From the NCBI RefSeq assembly GCF_900302505.1, contig NZ_OMOJ01000004.1, forward strand, positions 186,001-250,000: DNA of 64,000 nucleotides. The letters are read 5' to 3'. Made by a program: the position numbers and the translations under genes. The stretch's first letter is position 1. Each line of letters starts with the position of its first letter. The notes under the pieces are model-generated. The model worked only from the letters and a program-made list of their open reading frames with translations. It made no database searches and had not been told where the DNA came from. This DNA is from Pseudoprimorskyibacter insulae. Its GTDB lineage: Bacteria; Pseudomonadota; Alphaproteobacteria; Rhodobacterales; Rhodobacteraceae. Shown here piece by piece: positions 8,427 to 16,761 of the stretch.

Positions 8427-9259
8427 GCAAGCACTTGAAACGCATCGCCGAGGCGCTTGAGCGCCTCGCGCCCGCCCCTCTGGCCGCGCCCGATTTCGGC
8501 GCGGCCAACGCATTTGTCTGGCACACCGAACCGGACCGGCTGGAAGCCGTCACCAAGGTCAGCCGGATCGACATCAGCCTGCTGGTCGGCATCAACCGGT
8601 CGCGCGACACGCTGCTTGAAAACACGCTGCAATTCGCCAAGGGCCTGCCCGCCAACAACGCCCTTCTGTGGGGCGCACGGGGCATGGGCAAATCATCGGT
8701 CGTCAAAGCGGTGCATGCCGAGGTGCTGCGCCAAGGGCACGGTCTGAAAATTGTCGAACTTCAGCGCGAAGACCTGCCATCGGTCACCCGCCTGATGAAC
8801 CACCTGCGCGGCTCTGGCCACCGCTTCGTGCTGTTTTGCGATGACCTCAGCTTTAGCCACGACGACCAGCATTACAAATCGCTGAAGGCCGTTCTGGACG
8901 GCGGCATCGAAGGCCGCCCGGACAACGTAATCTTCTACGCCACCTCGAACCGTCGCCATCTGATGCCGCGCGACATGATCGAGAACGAACGTTCCTCCTC
9001 GATCAACCCGTCCGAGGCGACCGAGGAAAAGGTATCCCTCTCGGATCGTTTCGGCCTTTGGCTGGGCTTCCACCCCTGTAGCCAAGACGAATACCTTGCC
9101 ATGATCCGGGGCTATTGCACCGAATATGGCGTCGATGTTTCAGACGAAGAATTGCGCGCCGGGGCCATCGAATGGCAAGCCACGCGCGGCGCACGCTCTG
9201 GCCGGGTTGCCTGGCAATTCTTTACCGATCTCGCCGGGAAAAAAGGCGTCGCCCTATAA
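8423..9259 (+). CDS. DUF815 family AAA-type ATPase
   Basis: 278 residues. The WGARGMGKSS loop (~residue 80) is a Walker A/P-loop, and VLFCDDLSF (~130) is the Walker B-like strand, followed by a sensor stretch IFYATSNRRHLMPRD. This arrangement is that of DUF815 ATPases, whose cellular role is not established. Overlapping starts place it in the tatABC operon, as its fourth gene. No transmembrane segment. A link to Tat export is only contextual. Confidence 0.85.
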   Translation: MSKHLKRIAEALERLAPAPLAAPDFGAANAFVWHTEPDRLEAVTKVSRIDISLLVGINRSRDTLLENTLQFAKGLPANNALLWGARGMGKSSVVKAVHAEVLRQGHGLKIVELQREDLPSVTRLMNHLRGSGHRFVLFCDDLSFSHDDQHYKSLKAVLDGGIEGRPDNVIFYATSNRRHLMPRDMIENERSSSINPSEATEEKVSLSDRFGLWLGFHPCSQDEYLAMIRGYCTEYGVDVSDEELRAGAIEWQATRGARSGRVAWQFFTDLAGKKGVAL

Positions 9260-9277
9260 CAGCAGCGTCCTTTTTGC

Positions 9278-9337
9278 GTATTTAAGAAAGAGAAGAAGCA
9301 GGGGACGCACCCTATCCTTCTTCTCTTTCAGAAATAC
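9278..9337. repeat. Inverted pair of family A repeats between convergent genes
   Basis: Arms 9278-9298 and 9317-9337 are 21 bases each and pair at 19 positions (GTATTTAAGAAAGAGAAGAAG against its reverse complement). The 18-base loop is unpaired. The hairpin lies between the DUF815 gene and the convergent ATPase gene, and could act as a two-way terminator or RNA 3'-end stabiliser. Confidence 0.6.
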
Positions 9338-9350
9338 CGCCGGGGGTGAA

Positions 9351-9384
9351 TTGGGCCGCAGGCCCAAAAGGGGGCAGCGCCCCC
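9351..9384 (-). terminator. Terminator hairpins of the FbpC-like gene
   Basis: Just after the stop on the minus strand: GGGGGC-GCT-GCCCCC followed by TTTT (stem 9370-9384), then TTGGGCC-TGC-GGCCCAA (9351-9367). The first is a good intrinsic terminator candidate with a short U-tract. Confidence 0.6.
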
Positions 9385-9391
9385 TCAGCTT

Positions 9392-10471
9392 TTACGCCGG
9401 AAACACAAAGCACTTGTCCCGCCGCACCGTCAGCCACAGCGGCGTGCCGGGTTTCGGCAAAAACACATTCGGCACGGTCGCTTTCAGGATTTCGCCGTCA
9501 TAATCCATCCGAAAATCAATCAGGCTTTCCGACCCCAAAAACCGCGCCCGTTCCACCACGCCTCGCGCAGGCGCACCGGCAATCGCAGTCGGGTTCGGCC
9601 CGCGCCCATCGCGGTCAAAGTCGATGCTCACATGCTGCGGACGAAAAACGATCTCCACCGCTTTGCCATCAGGCACACCCGGCGCCAGGAACTGGCCAAA
9701 GGGCGTCGAGGTCAGCGCCCCGCGCACTGTGCCGCGCAAAACGTTGATGTCACTGAAAAATGCAACCGCCGCCTTGTCCACCGGCGCATTGTAAATGTTA
9801 TATGGCGCGCCGCGCTGCACGATCTTGCCCTTGCGCATCAAGGCGATCTCATCGGCCATACGCATCGCTTCTTCGGGCTCATGGGTGACCAACAGAACCG
9901 ACGCGCCTTCTTCCTTCAGAAGCGCCAAAGTGTCATCGCGGATCCCGTCGCGCAGCCGGTTGTCCAGCCCCGAAAACGGCTCATCCATCAGCATCACACG
10001 CGGCTGCGGTGCCAAAGCCCGCGCCAAAGCAACCCGCTGTTGTTCGCCCCCCGACAGCTGGTGCGGGAACTCATCAACATAGTGCAGCAACCCAACCCGG
10101 TCGAGCATCTCTTCCACACGCCGCCGCCGGTCCGCCTTGGCCCCTTTCAGGCCAAAGCCAACATTGTCCCCAACGCTCAGATGCGGAAACAGCGCAAAAT
10201 CCTGAAACATCAACCCGATCGACCGCCGCTCAGGCGGGATGCGAAACACCGTGTCACAGATCAACCGCCCATCCATTTGGATCGTGCCGGTATCCTGCAT
10301 ATCGACGCCTGCAATCATCCGCAGCGTCGTGGACTTGCCACAGCCCGACGGCCCAAGCAAACATGTCACATGGCCCGGCTCGATCGTCAGCGACACATCA
10401 TCGACAACCCGCTTTCCAGCGAAAGTTTTGACAAGATTGCGGATTTCCAGACGCGGATCAGCTTTCGTCAC
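9392..10471 (-). CDS. FbpC-like (iron/phosphonate-type) ABC transporter ATP-binding protein
   Basis: 359 residues. It has Walker A GPSGCGKST, signature LSGGEQQRVALARAL, Walker B VMLMDEP and an LLVTHEPEEA H-loop, then a C-terminal TOBE-like regulatory region (~240-359). This length and layout match FbpC/PotA-type ATPases of iron(III), phosphonate or polyamine importers. No permease or binding protein lies nearby, so it must work with subunits encoded elsewhere or replace a lost one. The substrate is not determinable from the sequence here. Followed by a good terminator. Confidence 0.8.
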   Translation of the reverse strand: MTKADPRLEIRNLVKTFAGKRVVDDVSLTIEPGHVTCLLGPSGCGKSTTLRMIAGVDMQDTGTIQMDGRLICDTVFRIPPERRSIGLMFQDFALFPHLSVGDNVGFGLKGAKADRRRRVEEMLDRVGLLHYVDEFPHQLSGGEQQRVALARALAPQPRVMLMDEPFSGLDNRLRDGIRDDTLALLKEEGASVLLVTHEPEEAMRMADEIALMRKGKIVQRGAPYNIYNAPVDKAAVAFFSDINVLRGTVRGALTSTPFGQFLAPGVPDGKAVEIVFRPQHVSIDFDRDGRGPNPTAIAGAPARGVVERARFLGSESLIDFRMDYDGEILKATVPNVFLPKPGTPLWLTVRRDKCFVFPA

Positions 10472-10586
10472 CAGGGCCTCATTCGGTTAACCCGATGAAT
10501 TTCATCGGAATAAGGCATGGCTATCAGACGCCCCCCCCTGCCGCAAGACCACCCCCTATTTTCTGACTGGAAATATCCCGGGGGGT

Positions 10587-10632
10587 CTGGGGGGCAGCGC
10601 CCCCCAGTCGGTCGGATCGCGTCAGCGATCCG
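10587..10632 (-). terminator. Tandem hairpins after the SDR gene
   Basis: On the minus strand, CGGATCGC-TGAC-GCGATCCG (10613-10632) is followed by CTGGGGGGC-GCT-GCCCCCCAG (10587-10607). The second is of the repeat family B type. The gap to the next gene (10472-10639) holds only these hairpins and a G-rich stretch. Confidence 0.5.
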
Positions 10633-10639
10633 AAACCGA

Positions 10640-11419
10640 TCAGATCGTGGCGTTGATGCCACCGCCATCCAGCAGAATGTTCTGACCGACAATATAACCG
10701 GCATGTTGCGAACACAGGAACGCGCAGGTCTGCCCGAACTCTTCCGCCGTGCCATAGCGCCCCGACGGGATGGTTGCCGTGCGCTCTTTGCGGATCTCTT
10801 CCACAGGCCGCCCGGATTTCTGATGCAGGTTCGCCTCAAAGCTGCGGATGCGGTCGGTCTCATGTGCGCCCGGCAACAGGTTGTTGATCGTCACGCCCTG
10901 CCCGGCCACCTGACGCGCGGTGCCCGCGACATAGCCCGTCAGGCCGGTGCGCGCCGCGTTCGACAGTCCCAGCTGCGGGATCGGCGCTTTGACCGATTGC
11001 GAGGTGATGTTGACCACCCGGCCCCAGCCGCGCTCCATCATGCCGGGCACTTGCGCCTTCATCAGCGCAATCGGCGTCAGCATATTGGCATCCAGCGCGG
11101 CGATGAAATCCTCGCGGTTCCAGTCGGTCCACATACCCGGCGGCGGGCCGCCTGCGTTGGTGACCAGAATATCCACCTGCCCCGCGACCTCCAGCACCTG
11201 CGCACGGCCTGCCTCAGATACGATATCGGCGGCGACCGCCTCAACCGACACACCGAACCGGTCGCGGATCTCGGTCGCGGTGGCCTCCAGCGCCTCGGCC
11301 CCGCGGGCGTTGAGCACAAGATCAACACCAGCTTCGGCCAAGGCCAGCGCGCATCCCCGTCCAAGCCCCTTGCTAGAGGCGCATACCAAGGCGCGTTTTC
11401 CCCGAATTCCCAAATCCAT
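10640..11419 (-). CDS. Divergent SDR family oxidoreductase lacking the YxxxK pair
   Basis: 259 residues. It has a Rossmann-type N-terminus (VCASSKGLGRGCALALAEAG), the N-A-G-G-P-P-P loop and the VNITSQS strand that supplies a Ser. Where a classical SDR has YxxxK, the sequence reads LGLSNAARTG, so both catalytic Tyr and Lys are absent. The C-terminus ends GQNILLDGGG as in FabG-like proteins. It may be a ligand-binding or altered-mechanism SDR. Same variant has been common in my reading of proteobacterial genomes, but its role is unknown to me. Single gene. Confidence 0.75.
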   Translation of the reverse strand: MDLGIRGKRALVCASSKGLGRGCALALAEAGVDLVLNARGAEALEATATEIRDRFGVSVEAVAADIVSEAGRAQVLEVAGQVDILVTNAGGPPPGMWTDWNREDFIAALDANMLTPIALMKAQVPGMMERGWGRVVNITSQSVKAPIPQLGLSNAARTGLTGYVAGTARQVAGQGVTINNLLPGAHETDRIRSFEANLHQKSGRPVEEIRKERTATIPSGRYGTAEEFGQTCAFLCSQHAGYIVGQNILLDGGGINATI

Positions 11420-11441
11420 ATGTCATCTCCTGATGGTAGAA

Positions 11442-11461
11442 TTGTCGACAAAACGTCGACG
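11442..11461. promoter_or_regulatory. Paired GTCGAC palindromes upstream of the SDR gene
   Basis: TTGTCGACAA (11442-11451) and CGTCGACG (11454-11461) place two GTCGAC cores 11 bp apart, on the same face of DNA. They lie ~25-40 bp upstream of the SDR start, in the divergent region shared with the Hint gene. Confidence 0.3.
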
Positions 11462-11537
11462 GTCTGGCCTGTTGCTGACATATTCCCAGACTATGCTGGC
11501 GGATACAACTCGGCCACCGCCCAGACGAAGAAGGCCC

Positions 11538-12554
11538 ATGATACCAAACGCGCCCCCTGATTGCTTGCAACGCCTGACTGTCTACAAGTCGGGCCATTTG
11601 CGCGTGATCAATGGGGCCAATCTGGGCGATGCCATGTGCTTTGCCGATGAGCTGATCCTGGATGACATCTATCGCCTGACCGCGCTGGCCGTGCCGCTAC
11701 GGTTGGCCCTGTCCACCGACCACCTTCCGCCCTATCGCATTGGCCGAAAAACGGAAACCGGGCAGCCGGGGGCCGATGTCTTTCTTGATGCAGCGCTGAC
11801 CTTTATGGCGGGCGACGGGTCTACCACCGAATGCCTGCTGTTGGTTGAGGTTGATCCCGACGGCAACGCGGTTGAAGTCTATACCATGCCGCTGGCGCCG
11901 CTGAACCCGGATCTGGACTATGCGCTTGTCGGCATTGACCGCGATGCGGCCCTGCCCAAATTCGCGCAATCGGCCTGCGTGTCCTTTACCAAGGGCACGA
12001 TGATCACCATGTCCACCGGCGCACAAACCCCGGTTGAGGCGCTGAAGATCGGCGATCGGGTGCTGACCCGCGACAATGGCCCGCAAGAAATCCGCTGGAT
12101 TGGCCAATTGACCACCCGCGCCACCGGGGCTTTTGCGCCCATCGTCATCAAGGCCGGCGCTTTGCACAATCTGGGCGATCTGGTCGTCAGCCCCGACCAC
12201 CGTCTGTTCATCTATCAACGCTCAGACCAACTGGGGGCTGGGCGGAACGAATTGCTGGTGCGTGCCCGTCATCTGGTGAATGACGACACGGTTTATGTCC
12301 GCGAAGGCGGCTATATCGACTATTACCAGATGCTGTTTGACCACCATCAGATCATTTTCGCCGAAGGCATCGCCGCCGAATCCATGTTGGTCGATCAACG
12401 CACCAGCGGTGCATTGCCCGAGGACATGGCGCTGCGCCTGACCGATCTGCTGCCGCAACACGGCGAAAGCGCGGCGCAGGATCTTGAAGTGCAGGAAACC
12501 CTGCTGAAACGGCCCGACGCGGCCGATCTGCTGCGCCGAAGCACCTGTTCCTGA
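11538..12554 (+). CDS. Hint (Hedgehog/intein) domain protein
   Basis: 338 residues from ATG 11538, preceded by AGAAGG at 7 bases. The N-terminal ~145 residues are of unknown type. The Hint domain begins near residue 148: SFTKGTMITMSTGAQ, then PVEALKIGDRVLTRDNGPQ and SPDHRLFIY with the conserved His. The residue before F-T-x-G-T is Ser; a Cys is two residues earlier. In most Hint domains this position is the Cys nucleophile for autoprocessing. Proteins of this type are abundant in Rhodobacteraceae and often export-related. No signal peptide seen. Function unknown. Confidence 0.75.
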   Translation: MIPNAPPDCLQRLTVYKSGHLRVINGANLGDAMCFADELILDDIYRLTALAVPLRLALSTDHLPPYRIGRKTETGQPGADVFLDAALTFMAGDGSTTECLLLVEVDPDGNAVEVYTMPLAPLNPDLDYALVGIDRDAALPKFAQSACVSFTKGTMITMSTGAQTPVEALKIGDRVLTRDNGPQEIRWIGQLTTRATGAFAPIVIKAGALHNLGDLVVSPDHRLFIYQRSDQLGAGRNELLVRARHLVNDDTVYVREGGYIDYYQMLFDHHQIIFAEGIAAESMLVDQRTSGALPEDMALRLTDLLPQHGESAAQDLEVQETLLKRPDAADLLRRSTCS

Positions 12555-12615
12555 TCCCGTCACGCAATTAGCCGCCAATTTCGCAGCGTAGCGCGGCGCA
12601 TAGGCGGTTTTGTCC

Positions 12616-12645
12616 TTGATCGAGGCATGGCCCCTCTCCTATACG
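12616..12645 (+). promoter_or_regulatory. Candidate promoter of prfC
   Basis: TTGATC (12616-12621), 18-bp spacer, TATACG (12640-12645). The -10 ends 7 bases before the prfC ATG, so the transcript would begin at or next to the start codon. Confidence 0.45.
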
Positions 12646-12652
12646 CGCGAAC

Positions 12653-14260
12653 ATGTTGGACACCGCTTCAAACCGCCCCGTATTGCCCCCTGAAATCGCC
12701 CGCCGCCGGACGTTTGCGATCATTTCGCACCCCGACGCCGGTAAGACGACTCTGACGGAAAAGTTCCTGCTCTATGGGGGCGCGATCCAGATGGCGGGTC
12801 AGGTGCGGGCCAAGGGCGAAGCCCGCCGCACGCGGTCGGACTTTATGAAGATGGAACAGGACCGGGGCATTTCGGTGTCCGCCTCGGCCATGTCCTTCGA
12901 TTTCGACAAATACCGCTTTAACCTTGTCGACACGCCCGGCCACTCGGACTTTTCCGAAGACACCTATCGCACGCTGACGGCGGTGGACGCGGCTGTGATG
13001 GTGATCGACGGCGCGAAAGGCGTGGAAAGCCAGACGCAGAAGCTGTTTGAGGTGTGCCGCCTGCGCGACCTGCCGATCCTGACCTTCTGTAACAAGATGG
13101 ACCGCGAAAGCCGCGACACCTTCGATATCATCGACGAGATTCAGGAAAACCTTGCGATTGACGTCACCCCGGCCAGCTGGCCGATTGGCGTCGGGCGCGA
13201 TTTCCTTGGCTGCTATGACCTGCTGAACGACCGACTGGAGTTGATGGACCGCGCCGACCGCAACAAGGTCGCCGAAAGCGTCAACATCGAAGGCCTGGAC
13301 GATCCGCTGCTGGAAAAGCACATCCCCGCCGATCTGCTGGCGCAACTGCGCGAAGAAGTCGAGATGGCGCGCGAATTGCTGCCCACGCTGGTCCCGCAAT
13401 CAGTGCTCGAAGGCCACATGACCCCGATCTGGTTTGGATCGGCCATCAACTCTTTCGGGGTGAAGGAATTGATGAAGGGCATCGGCAAATACGGCCCTGA
13501 ACCGCAGGTTCAACGCGCCGAGCCGCGCGAAATTTCGCCAGAAGAAGCAAAGGTTTCCGGCTTTGTGTTCAAGGTGCAGGCCAACATGGACCCCAAGCAC
13601 CGCGACCGCGTTGCCTTTGTCCGCATGGCATCGGGCCATTTCCATCGCGGCATGAAGCTGACCCATGTGCGCACGAAAAAGCCGATGGCGATATCGAACC
13701 CCGTTCTGTTCCTTGCCGCCGACCGCGAACTGGCCGAAGAGGCTTGGGCCGGTGACATCATCGGTATTCCCAACCACGGGCAATTGCGCATCGGTGATAC
13801 ACTGACCGAAGGCGAAGCGCTGCGCGTCACAGGCATTCCGTCCTTCGCGCCGGAACTTCTGCAAAACGTGCGCGCGGGCGATCCGATGAAAGCCAAGCAC
13901 CTGGAAAAAGCGCTGATGCAATTCGCCGAAGAAGGCGCAGCCAAGGTGTTCAAACCAATGATCGGCGCGGGCTTTATCGTTGGCGTGGTCGGCGCACTTC
14001 AGTTCGAAGTTCTGGGCAGCCGGATTGAGTTGGAATACGGCCTGCCCGTTCGCTTTGAACAGTCGCAATTCACCTCGGCCCGTTGGGTGCATGGCACCAA
14101 GGACGCGGTCGAGAAATTCGCCCAAGCCAACAAGCAGCACATTTCCTACGACAATGACGGCGATGTGGTCTTTATGACCCGTCTGCAATGGGACATTGAC
14201 CGCGTCGTGCGCGATTATCCCGAAATTAAGCTGTCGGCGACCAAGGAAATGATGGTCTGA
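12653..14260 (+). CDS. prfC: Peptide chain release factor 3
   Basis: 535 residues, the usual RF3 length. It carries the GTPase motifs HPDAGKTTLTEK (G1, residue ~28), DTPGHSDFSED (G3) and CNKMDRESRD (G4), followed by the EF-Tu-like domains II and III. RF3 recycles RF1/RF2 from the ribosome after termination. The ATG at 12653 has no Shine-Dalgarno before it, and a TATACG box ends 7 bases upstream, suggesting a leaderless mRNA. Confidence 0.95.
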   Translation: MLDTASNRPVLPPEIARRRTFAIISHPDAGKTTLTEKFLLYGGAIQMAGQVRAKGEARRTRSDFMKMEQDRGISVSASAMSFDFDKYRFNLVDTPGHSDFSEDTYRTLTAVDAAVMVIDGAKGVESQTQKLFEVCRLRDLPILTFCNKMDRESRDTFDIIDEIQENLAIDVTPASWPIGVGRDFLGCYDLLNDRLELMDRADRNKVAESVNIEGLDDPLLEKHIPADLLAQLREEVEMARELLPTLVPQSVLEGHMTPIWFGSAINSFGVKELMKGIGKYGPEPQVQRAEPREISPEEAKVSGFVFKVQANMDPKHRDRVAFVRMASGHFHRGMKLTHVRTKKPMAISNPVLFLAADRELAEEAWAGDIIGIPNHGQLRIGDTLTEGEALRVTGIPSFAPELLQNVRAGDPMKAKHLEKALMQFAEEGAAKVFKPMIGAGFIVGVVGALQFEVLGSRIELEYGLPVRFEQSQFTSARWVHGTKDAVEKFAQANKQHISYDNDGDVVFMTRLQWDIDRVVRDYPEIKLSATKEMMV

Positions 14261-14302
14261 CGAATCTTCGCTAAATTGATCCGCCGGTGCTAGAGTTTTT
14301 GC

Positions 14303-15064
14303 ATGACTGATGAAACCTATCCCGGCGGGCTCAACACCCTGATCTCTCGGTGGGAACGCCGACGTGTACGGCTGAAATTCGACGATGCCTCGGCGCTACC
14401 GCCTCTGGATGTGGATTTCACCCCGATCAAGACCCAGTTGATCCCCAACCCGCCAGAGCCGCCCGCAGAGCCGTCGACAATGGCCGCGCGCAAACGCTAT
14501 GAACAGGCGCAGGAACTGGCCGGCAAATCGGAACTGACCCTGCTCAATGCCGAACTGATCGCCCATTCGCGCAAACGCCGCTATCCGCCGCACGCCCCCG
14601 CCCTGTTCCGCCGCCTCTGGGCCGAAGAAGGCCCCTTCCTGATGCAGGAACTCGACACGCGCTGGCTCATCTCATCGGTCATCACCTTCGCCGATTTCGG
14701 CGAGACCGAGCCAGACCGCCGCATCGGCCAGTCGCTGAACATTCTGTTTTCCTACATGAAGCTGGCCGAGTTTGAGCGTCAGTATTCCGGCACCTCGTCC
14801 ACCGACCCCTTCCCGCCCGGCAAACGCATCAAAGAAGACCTGCCCATGGGCATGCCACCCTTTGCCCTGATGCGCGGCGATCTGGAGGCGAATTTTCTGG
14901 CCCCCCTATGGCTCGATGCCGAAGCCGCGCCTGGCGCTGGCCCGCTGGCTTTGCACTTGCTGGACCAGTTGAACCGCGATTCGGGCAGCCTCTTTCGGCG
15001 TTTGAAATTGATGCGTGATGCCCGCGAAGCGCAGAAAGCAGCACGTCAACGCAATAGCGAATAG
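14303..15064 (+). CDS. Conserved hypothetical protein
   Basis: 253 residues, not recognised. It is a soluble, charged, helix-rich protein with no signal peptide, membrane segment or known catalytic motif. Conserved-looking features are EELDTRWLISSV-like (FLMQELDTRWLISSVITFAD) in the middle and a basic C-terminal helix with KLMRDAREAQKAARQR. It lies 42 bp after prfC and ~136 bp before the helicase. TAGAGT 6 bases before the ATG may be the -10 of a leaderless transcript; no ribosome binding site is present. Confidence 0.65.
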   Translation: MTDETYPGGLNTLISRWERRRVRLKFDDASALPPLDVDFTPIKTQLIPNPPEPPAEPSTMAARKRYEQAQELAGKSELTLLNAELIAHSRKRRYPPHAPALFRRLWAEEGPFLMQELDTRWLISSVITFADFGETEPDRRIGQSLNILFSYMKLAEFERQYSGTSSTDPFPPGKRIKEDLPMGMPPFALMRGDLEANFLAPLWLDAEAAPGAGPLALHLLDQLNRDSGSLFRRLKLMRDAREAQKAARQRNSE

Positions 15065-15081
15065 GCAAAAATCGCAAAAAC

Positions 15082-15110
15082 TTGACCTTTAACCGGAATT
15101 GGGCTAGGCA
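15082..15110 (+). promoter_or_regulatory. Candidate promoter of the RhlE-type helicase
   Basis: TTGACC (15082-15087), 17-bp spacer, TAGGCA (15105-15110). It would give a ~85-base 5' leader, which contains an in-frame ATG at 15138 that could lengthen the helicase by 21 residues. Confidence 0.4.
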
Positions 15111-15200
15111 AAGCGCGCTTTTCAAGGGGAAAAGCTGATGCCGGGGCGCCCGGACTATGCGCTCCAAAAACCGCGGTATATTCCGCCAAACAGGACGCAT

Positions 15201-16610
15201 ATGACAAAATTTTCCGATCTCGCCCTTAATCCCAAGGTTCTGAAAGCTATCGAGGAAGCAGGGTACGAGACGCCAACCCCCATTCAAGCCGGCGCGATTC
15301 CCGCTGCGCTGGACGGCAAGGACGTTCTGGGAATCGCCCAGACCGGCACTGGCAAAACCGCCAGCTTTACTCTGCCGATGATCACCGCGCTGGCCCGTGG
15401 CCGCGCCCGTGCCCGGATGCCGCGCAGCCTCGTGCTCTGCCCGACGCGCGAACTGGCGGCGCAGGTTGCCGAAAACTTCGACACCTATGCCAAATACGTG
15501 AAACTGACCAAAGCGCTGCTGATCGGCGGCGTCAGTTTCAAGGAACAAGAACTGCTGATCGACAAGGGCGTGGATGTTCTGATCGCCACCCCCGGCCGCC
15601 TGCTGGACCATTTCGAACGTGGCAAGCTGATCCTGTCTGACGTGAAAGTCATGGTCGTGGACGAAGCCGACCGCATGCTGGATATGGGCTTTATCCCCGA
15701 TATCGAACGCATCTTTAACCTGACCCCTTTCACCCGTCAGACGCTGTTCTTCTCGGCCACCATGGCCCCCGAGATTGAGCGGATCACCAACACCTTCCTG
15801 TCGGCCCCCGCCCGCATCGAGGTGGCCCGTCAGGCCACCGCATCGGAAACCATTGAACAATCCGTGGTGATGTTCAAAGCCTCGCGCCGCGACCGTGAAG
15901 GCAGCGAAAAGCGCCGGATCCTGCGCGATCTGCTGGATGCCGAAGGGGATGCCTGCACCAACGCGATCATTTTCTGCAACCGCAAGACGGACGTGGACAT
16001 CACTGCGAAATCGCTCAAGAAATACGGCTATGACGCCGCACCAATCCATGGCGATCTGGACCAGTCGCAGCGCACGCGCACGCTGGAATCCTTCCGCGAA
16101 GGCAAATTGCGCATCCTGGTCGCCTCAGACGTGGCCGCTCGCGGCCTCGACGTGCCTTCCGTCAGCCATGTGTTCAACTTCGACGTCCCCGGCCACCCCG
16201 AGGATTACGTCCACCGCATTGGCCGCACGGGCCGCGCAGGCCGATCTGGCAAAGCTGTGACCATCTGCAGCCCGCGCGACGAAAAGGCCTTTGACGCGGT
16301 CGAAAAGCTGATCCAGCGCGAAATCAACCGGATTGAAACCAAATCCAGTGCCCCTGCCGCAGCAGAGCCTGAGGCAAAGCCGGAAAAATCCGACAACACC
16401 GACAAAAAGCCCAGCCGCACGCGCCGCGCCCGCAACGAGAAAGTCGCGGCCCCCAAGCCCGAACCAAAACAGAGCGACGCGCCCAAGTCCGATCAACGTC
16501 GCAACAACAACCGTCGCGGCGGACGGGACGACAACAACAAAGTCGTCGGTCTGGGCGACCACCTGCCCAGCTTCATCGCCCTCAGCTTTGAAGAACGCCG
16601 CGCAGGCTAA
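15201..16610 (+). CDS. rhlE: DEAD-box RNA helicase, RhlE type
   Basis: 469 residues from ATG 15201, where MTKFSDLALNPKVLKAIEEA matches the Q-motif start of the family. It has AQTGTGKTAS (motif I), VDEADRMLDMGF (II), FSATM (III) and HRIGRTGRAGR (VI). The last ~100 residues are a low-complexity basic tail (Lys, Pro, Arg, Asn) typical of RhlE-type enzymes that remodel rRNA or mRNA. Alternative start 15138 adds MPGRPDYALQ and is less likely. A strong terminator follows. Confidence 0.9.
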   Translation: MTKFSDLALNPKVLKAIEEAGYETPTPIQAGAIPAALDGKDVLGIAQTGTGKTASFTLPMITALARGRARARMPRSLVLCPTRELAAQVAENFDTYAKYVKLTKALLIGGVSFKEQELLIDKGVDVLIATPGRLLDHFERGKLILSDVKVMVVDEADRMLDMGFIPDIERIFNLTPFTRQTLFFSATMAPEIERITNTFLSAPARIEVARQATASETIEQSVVMFKASRRDREGSEKRRILRDLLDAEGDACTNAIIFCNRKTDVDITAKSLKKYGYDAAPIHGDLDQSQRTRTLESFREGKLRILVASDVAARGLDVPSVSHVFNFDVPGHPEDYVHRIGRTGRAGRSGKAVTICSPRDEKAFDAVEKLIQREINRIETKSSAPAAAEPEAKPEKSDNTDKKPSRTRRARNEKVAAPKPEPKQSDAPKSDQRRNNNRRGGRDDNNKVVGLGDHLPSFIALSFEERRAG

Positions 16611-16628
16611 ACGCACAAACCCCAAAGC

Positions 16629-16657
16629 AAAGGCACGCCTCCCAGCGTGCCTTTTTT
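16629..16657 (+). terminator. Intrinsic terminator of the helicase gene
   Basis: AAAGGCACGC-CTCCCA-GCGTGCCTTT: a perfect 10-bp stem, 6-base loop and a run of six T at 16652-16657. Confidence 0.85.
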
Positions 16658-16730
16658 CATGTCCAAAACAACAAAAGCAGCGCACCGCGCTGCCCCACCC
16701 TTTCATCTTTCCATAAATCCTCCGGGGAGC

Positions 16731-16751
16731 GCGAGGGGCAGCGCCCCTCGC
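16731..16751 (-). repeat. Repeat family B hairpin after RNase J
   Basis: GCGAGGGGC-AGC-GCCCCTCGC, perfect 9-bp arms, 10 bases beyond the RNase J stop. It is preceded by TTTCATCTTTCCATAAATCC (16700-16719), which resembles half of the repeat at 57821. An identical 21-base hairpin is found at 44883-44903. Confidence 0.6.
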
Positions 16752-16761
16752 ACCTCAGCCC

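Noticed and set aside
15138-15200. Longer start for the helicase
   Set aside because: The added 21 residues do not match the family and the Q motif begins right after ATG 15201.
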